Assembly: GCF_002381345.1 (NCBI RefSeq)
Contig: NZ_CP020660.1
Location: 620,001 to 684,000, forward strand
DNA length: 64,000 nt
Source of the DNA: Candidatus Enterovibrio altilux
Lineage (GTDB): Bacteria; Pseudomonadota; Gammaproteobacteria; Enterobacterales; Vibrionaceae
Direction: 5' to 3'
Translations under genes and position numbers: made by a program
The notes under the pieces: model-generated
Databases searched by the model: none
Seen by the model: the letters and a program-made list of their open reading frames with translations, nothing else
Told to the model about the DNA's origin: nothing
In this document: positions 61,265 to 64,000 of the stretch, piece by piece
How the letters are laid out: the number at the start of each line of letters is the position of its first letter
How positions within the stretch are numbered: the stretch's first letter is position 1

Positions 61265-61398
61265 ACCAAACCCTTCATTTATAACGTTAAAATATGCTTC
61301 AATACCAAGATGTGCATAGAAGGATAGTCCTATCCACACACATGGTACGTAACTATTTCAGAATAAGCCTTAGCGTAGACATAAACAGCCGACTAAGA

Positions 61399-62439
61399 TT
61401 ACAAAAATTCGTCTGCACCACCATTACTGAGCATTATGTCACCAGCATCAGACAAACGACGTGCAATAGATAAAATTTCTTTTTGTGCGGCTTCTACATC
61501 AGTCACACGGATTGGCCCCATGGCTTCTAAGTCTTCTTGTAACATTTCTGATGCACGTTTCGACATATTGCGAAAAATTTTGTTCCGCAATCCTTCTTCT
61601 GCACCCTTAAGAGCTTTCTGCAGTACCTCTTGGGGAATATCCTTAAGAATTGCTTGAATTCCTCGGTCATCTACTTCAGAAAGATTATCAAATACAAACA
61701 TGAGATCCTGAATTTGCAATGCCATTTCTTCATCGTTCTTTTCAATTTGTTCCATTAATGCAGATTCAAGCGTATTATCCATATAATTCATGATATTTGC
61801 AGCTGCCTTCAAGCCACCAATTTTTGCCGCTTGTGCACCTGCTTGACCCGCAAACTGTTTCTCCATAATTTCATTCAATTCGTGAAGTGCAGCAGGTTGA
61901 ACTTCTTCAAGGTTTGCAATTCGCATAACTAAATCAAGTGCATTTCGTTCTGCAAACTGCGTGAGGATGTCTGCGGATTGTTCTGGTTCCAAGTAGGAAA
62001 GAACAATAGTTTGAATTTGAGGATGTTCATTAATAATAATTGATGCAACCTGACGTGGATCCATCCATTTAAGCGAGTCTAATCCTTTTGATCCGCTCCC
62101 CAAAAGCATTTGATCAACAAGATGTGTAGCTTTATCTTCACCCAATGCTGCTACAAGTGCATTCCGTACGAAATCTTCACTGCCCATACCTATAGCGGTA
62201 AACTGCTGAATATCTTCAATAAATTTACGATGAACAGCCCCCACCATATCTTGATTAAGATCCTGCATTTGCGTCATCACTCCACCGACTTTCTGAACCT
62301 GTTTGGGTTCTAAATGCCGAATGATACTTGCAGCGTCTTGCTCTGTTAAACTAAGGAGTAAAATGGCAGCTTTATCAAACCCAGACAATTGCGACACATC
62401 ATAGCTTGTTCTTGATTCGTTTTTATCTTCATTAGCCAT
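61399..62439 (-). CDS. fliG: Flagellar motor switch protein FliG
   Basis: A 346-residue C-ring protein that binds FliF (N-terminal domain) and generates torque with the stator (C-terminal domain). Family signatures: GFDKAAILLLSLTEQDAASIIRHLEP, EHPQIQTIVLSYLEPEQSADI, EHPQ motif near residue 132 and the charged torque helix ending in RRLSDAGDIML. Its start codon overlaps the fliF stop. Confidence 0.96.
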   Translation of the reverse strand: MANEDKNESRTSYDVSQLSGFDKAAILLLSLTEQDAASIIRHLEPKQVQKVGGVMTQMQDLNQDMVGAVHRKFIEDIQQFTAIGMGSEDFVRNALVAALGEDKATHLVDQMLLGSGSKGLDSLKWMDPRQVASIIINEHPQIQTIVLSYLEPEQSADILTQFAERNALDLVMRIANLEEVQPAALHELNEIMEKQFAGQAGAQAAKIGGLKAAANIMNYMDNTLESALMEQIEKNDEEMALQIQDLMFVFDNLSEVDDRGIQAILKDIPQEVLQKALKGAEEGLRNKIFRNMSKRASEMLQEDLEAMGPIRVTDVEAAQKEILSIARRLSDAGDIMLSNGGADEFL

Positions 62440-64000
62440 TAACCTTTATTCACCCAACTTTTCACAACCTGAGCAGCAAGATCAGGTTCATTCGTAACTA
62501 AAGCTCGGATGGCCTTAAGCAAGTCTTCATCCTTATGAAGGTCTGGGAGATTAAGGTTAGATGATCTCATTGAGAGGCTGCTTGACCCATCCAGATCTGA
62601 GCCAATCAAACCAATATCATCATCAGGATTCAGTGGCAATCCATCAGGTCCCAACATTTCACCATTTGGTCCCAGCATACTGTCATTATCTTTGTTCAAA
62701 TAAAGTAATTTTGACAACGCTGGACGAATTAAAACTAAAATTACCACGATAAAGACCAGAGATGCTGCCAACCAGCGTATCCAATCATTGAAATTTGGAT
62801 GTTCGTAAATAGGCACATTGCCCAAGGCCTCAACCTCTGGGATAATAAATGGCATTGAAATCACTTCAAGTACATCCCCACGTATGTCTGAATAACCCAC
62901 ACCACCGATAAGAAGACGCCTAATTTTATCAAGCTCGTCCTCACCAATAGGTATTCGTACCATTTTTCCAGACTCTGCATTAAAGGATTCTAAGTAATTG
63001 ATAGCAACGGATACCGTCTGACGAGACACAACACCTGTCTGCGCCCGGCGGTGACTAATGGTAGTATCAAGTTCAAAATTTCTCGTAACTTCACGGTTGA
63101 GTGATCCCTTATCGCCGACACTATCATTCTTCAGGTCTTTAATATTCTCAGGAATCGCAGAATCTACAGGTGGTTGATTACTCAATGCACCAGGAATTCC
63201 TGCAACAAAATTACTATTATTATAATTTTCATATGTATGTTCACTGCGTGTTGCTGGGGTCATAGGGTCAAAATGCTTGCGTGTTTCTTCTACTGCACTA
63301 AAGTCCATTGTCACATCAACCTGCGACGTGAAATTACCTAAGCCTAGAACCGGTATTAAGATAGAGTCAATCTTCTCTCGTAGTATTTGCTCTTGCTTGC
63401 GTTCAAGCTCATATTCTTTGCGATGCCGAGAAGTTATTGCACTTTCACTGCCTGAACTTAAAAGACGACCATGCTGATCAGTAACAGTGATACGCAATGG
63501 TTTTAAGCTCGATACGGCAGAAGCGACCATATCGACAATTGAATCAACTTCTTCCTGACCAAGGATAGTTGTTCCACGCACGGTTAAGAATACCGTTGCT
63601 GTCGCTTCTTGATTATGCCGAATAAAGACACTTTGTTTTGGCATAGCCAGTAAAACACGAGCTTTGCTAACGCTACGAATTTTTTCAATTGCAGCAGCAA
63701 GCTGACGTTCACGGCTGAGTTTAAGACGTTCGCGTTCAAGCTGCTGAGATACGCCAAACCCCATGTCTTGAAGCAAGATATTATCACCGGCCTCTCGAGC
63801 TGAATTCAAACCTACACGACTCAAATTTAATTTAATCATGGAGTATTCCTTGGCGGACACATGAATTGTGTTGCCTTCTAATCTGTAGTCAATGTTTTGT
63901 TGGTCAAGATAATCCAGTACAAGAATCAGTTCATCAGTTTCATACATGCCTAGCGGTCTCATTTCTGGTTCTTGAACCCAAACGAAAAGCAAAGCAATTA
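62439..64000 (-). CDS. fliF: Flagellar MS-ring protein FliF (5' part beyond the window)
   Basis: Partial: 520 codons of an expected 560-590. The visible protein starts in the first membrane helix (ALLFVWVQEPEMRPLGMY) and contains the ring-building motifs (AAAIEKIRSVSKARVLLAMP, VTDQHGRLL), the second membrane helix (about 410-430 of the visible part, WLAASLVFIVVILVLIRPAL) and the C-terminal FliG-binding tail (AIRALVTNEPDLAAQVVKSW). No disruptions are seen. It begins the fliEFGHIJ unit, whose promoter is outside the window. Confidence 0.96.
   Translation of the reverse strand, partial: IALLFVWVQEPEMRPLGMYETDELILVLDYLDQQNIDYRLEGNTIHVSAKEYSMIKLNLSRVGLNSAREAGDNILLQDMGFGVSQQLERERLKLSRERQLAAAIEKIRSVSKARVLLAMPKQSVFIRHNQEATATVFLTVRGTTILGQEEVDSIVDMVASAVSSLKPLRITVTDQHGRLLSSGSESAITSRHRKEYELERKQEQILREKIDSILIPVLGLGNFTSQVDVTMDFSAVEETRKHFDPMTPATRSEHTYENYNNSNFVAGIPGALSNQPPVDSAIPENIKDLKNDSVGDKGSLNREVTRNFELDTTISHRRAQTGVVSRQTVSVAINYLESFNAESGKMVRIPIGEDELDKIRRLLIGGVGYSDIRGDVLEVISMPFIIPEVEALGNVPIYEHPNFNDWIRWLAASLVFIVVILVLIRPALSKLLYLNKDNDSMLGPNGEMLGPDGLPLNPDDDIGLIGSDLDGSSSLSMRSSNLNLPDLHKDEDLLKAIRALVTNEPDLAAQVVKSWVNKG

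Noticed and set aside
1-64000. CRISPR arrays, riboswitches, rRNA genes
   Set aside because: No regularly spaced direct repeats and no recognisable riboswitch or rRNA sequence were seen; repeated segments are explained by the IS family.

Overview
The window carries a Vibrionaceae-type gammaproteobacterial chromosome segment: CysRS, FabB, FldA, BamE, AroH, AGCS and RIO-kinase proteins of Vibrio-like sequence, and the polar-flagellum gene order fliFGHIJ-fliKLMNOPQR-flhB-flhA-flhF-flhG-fliA-cheY-(cheZ)-cheA-cheB-parC-(parP)-cheW-DUF2802. The genome looks like one in host-associated decay. Intact genes sit as islands among dead copies of a single IS5/IS903-like insertion sequence, with many pseudogenes. 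This resembles the IS-rich, motility-retaining anglerfish symbionts (Candidatus Enterovibrio), but that placement is inference and was not tested.

Layout. 1-30300: isolated housekeeping genes (porin, fabB, fldA, bamE, aroH, flagellin, a TPR-glycosyltransferase-like protein, cysS, an AGCS symporter, a RIO1-type kinase, tRNA-Phe) are separated by about ten IS relics. There is also a dead yajQ and the remains of a TraI-type conjugative relaxase/helicase. 30383-36012: a complete second chemosensory operon (STAS-cheY-cheA-cheW-cheW-PAS MCP-cheR-cheD) survives only as a pseudogene series, bounded on both sides by IS relics. 36114-37530: IS relic and spacer. 37531-64000: the flagellar/chemotaxis cluster, all on the minus strand. 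Its genes are intact except cheZ and parP, and one decayed IS lies between fliN and fliO. fliF runs off the right edge.

How it works together. FliF/FliG/FliM/FliN (rotor and switch), FliH/FliI/FliJ (export ATPase), FliO/P/Q/R and FlhB/FlhA (export gate), FliK (hook length), FlhF/FlhG (polar site and number) and FliA (sigma-28) form a near-complete polar flagellum set. CheA-CheW-CheB-CheY would signal to FliM. Loss of CheZ (CheY-P phosphatase) and ParP (polar anchor) suggests that the chemotactic control layer is decaying while the motor is kept. Good sigma-54 (-24/-12) promoter matches precede flaA, fliK and flhA, matching the class III units known in Vibrio.

No intact transposase, CRISPR array or rRNA was seen. 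The most unusual structure is a derivative of the IS in which a ~220-bp right-end piece is fused, at the same base, to the left end of an opposite-facing copy at four separate loci.
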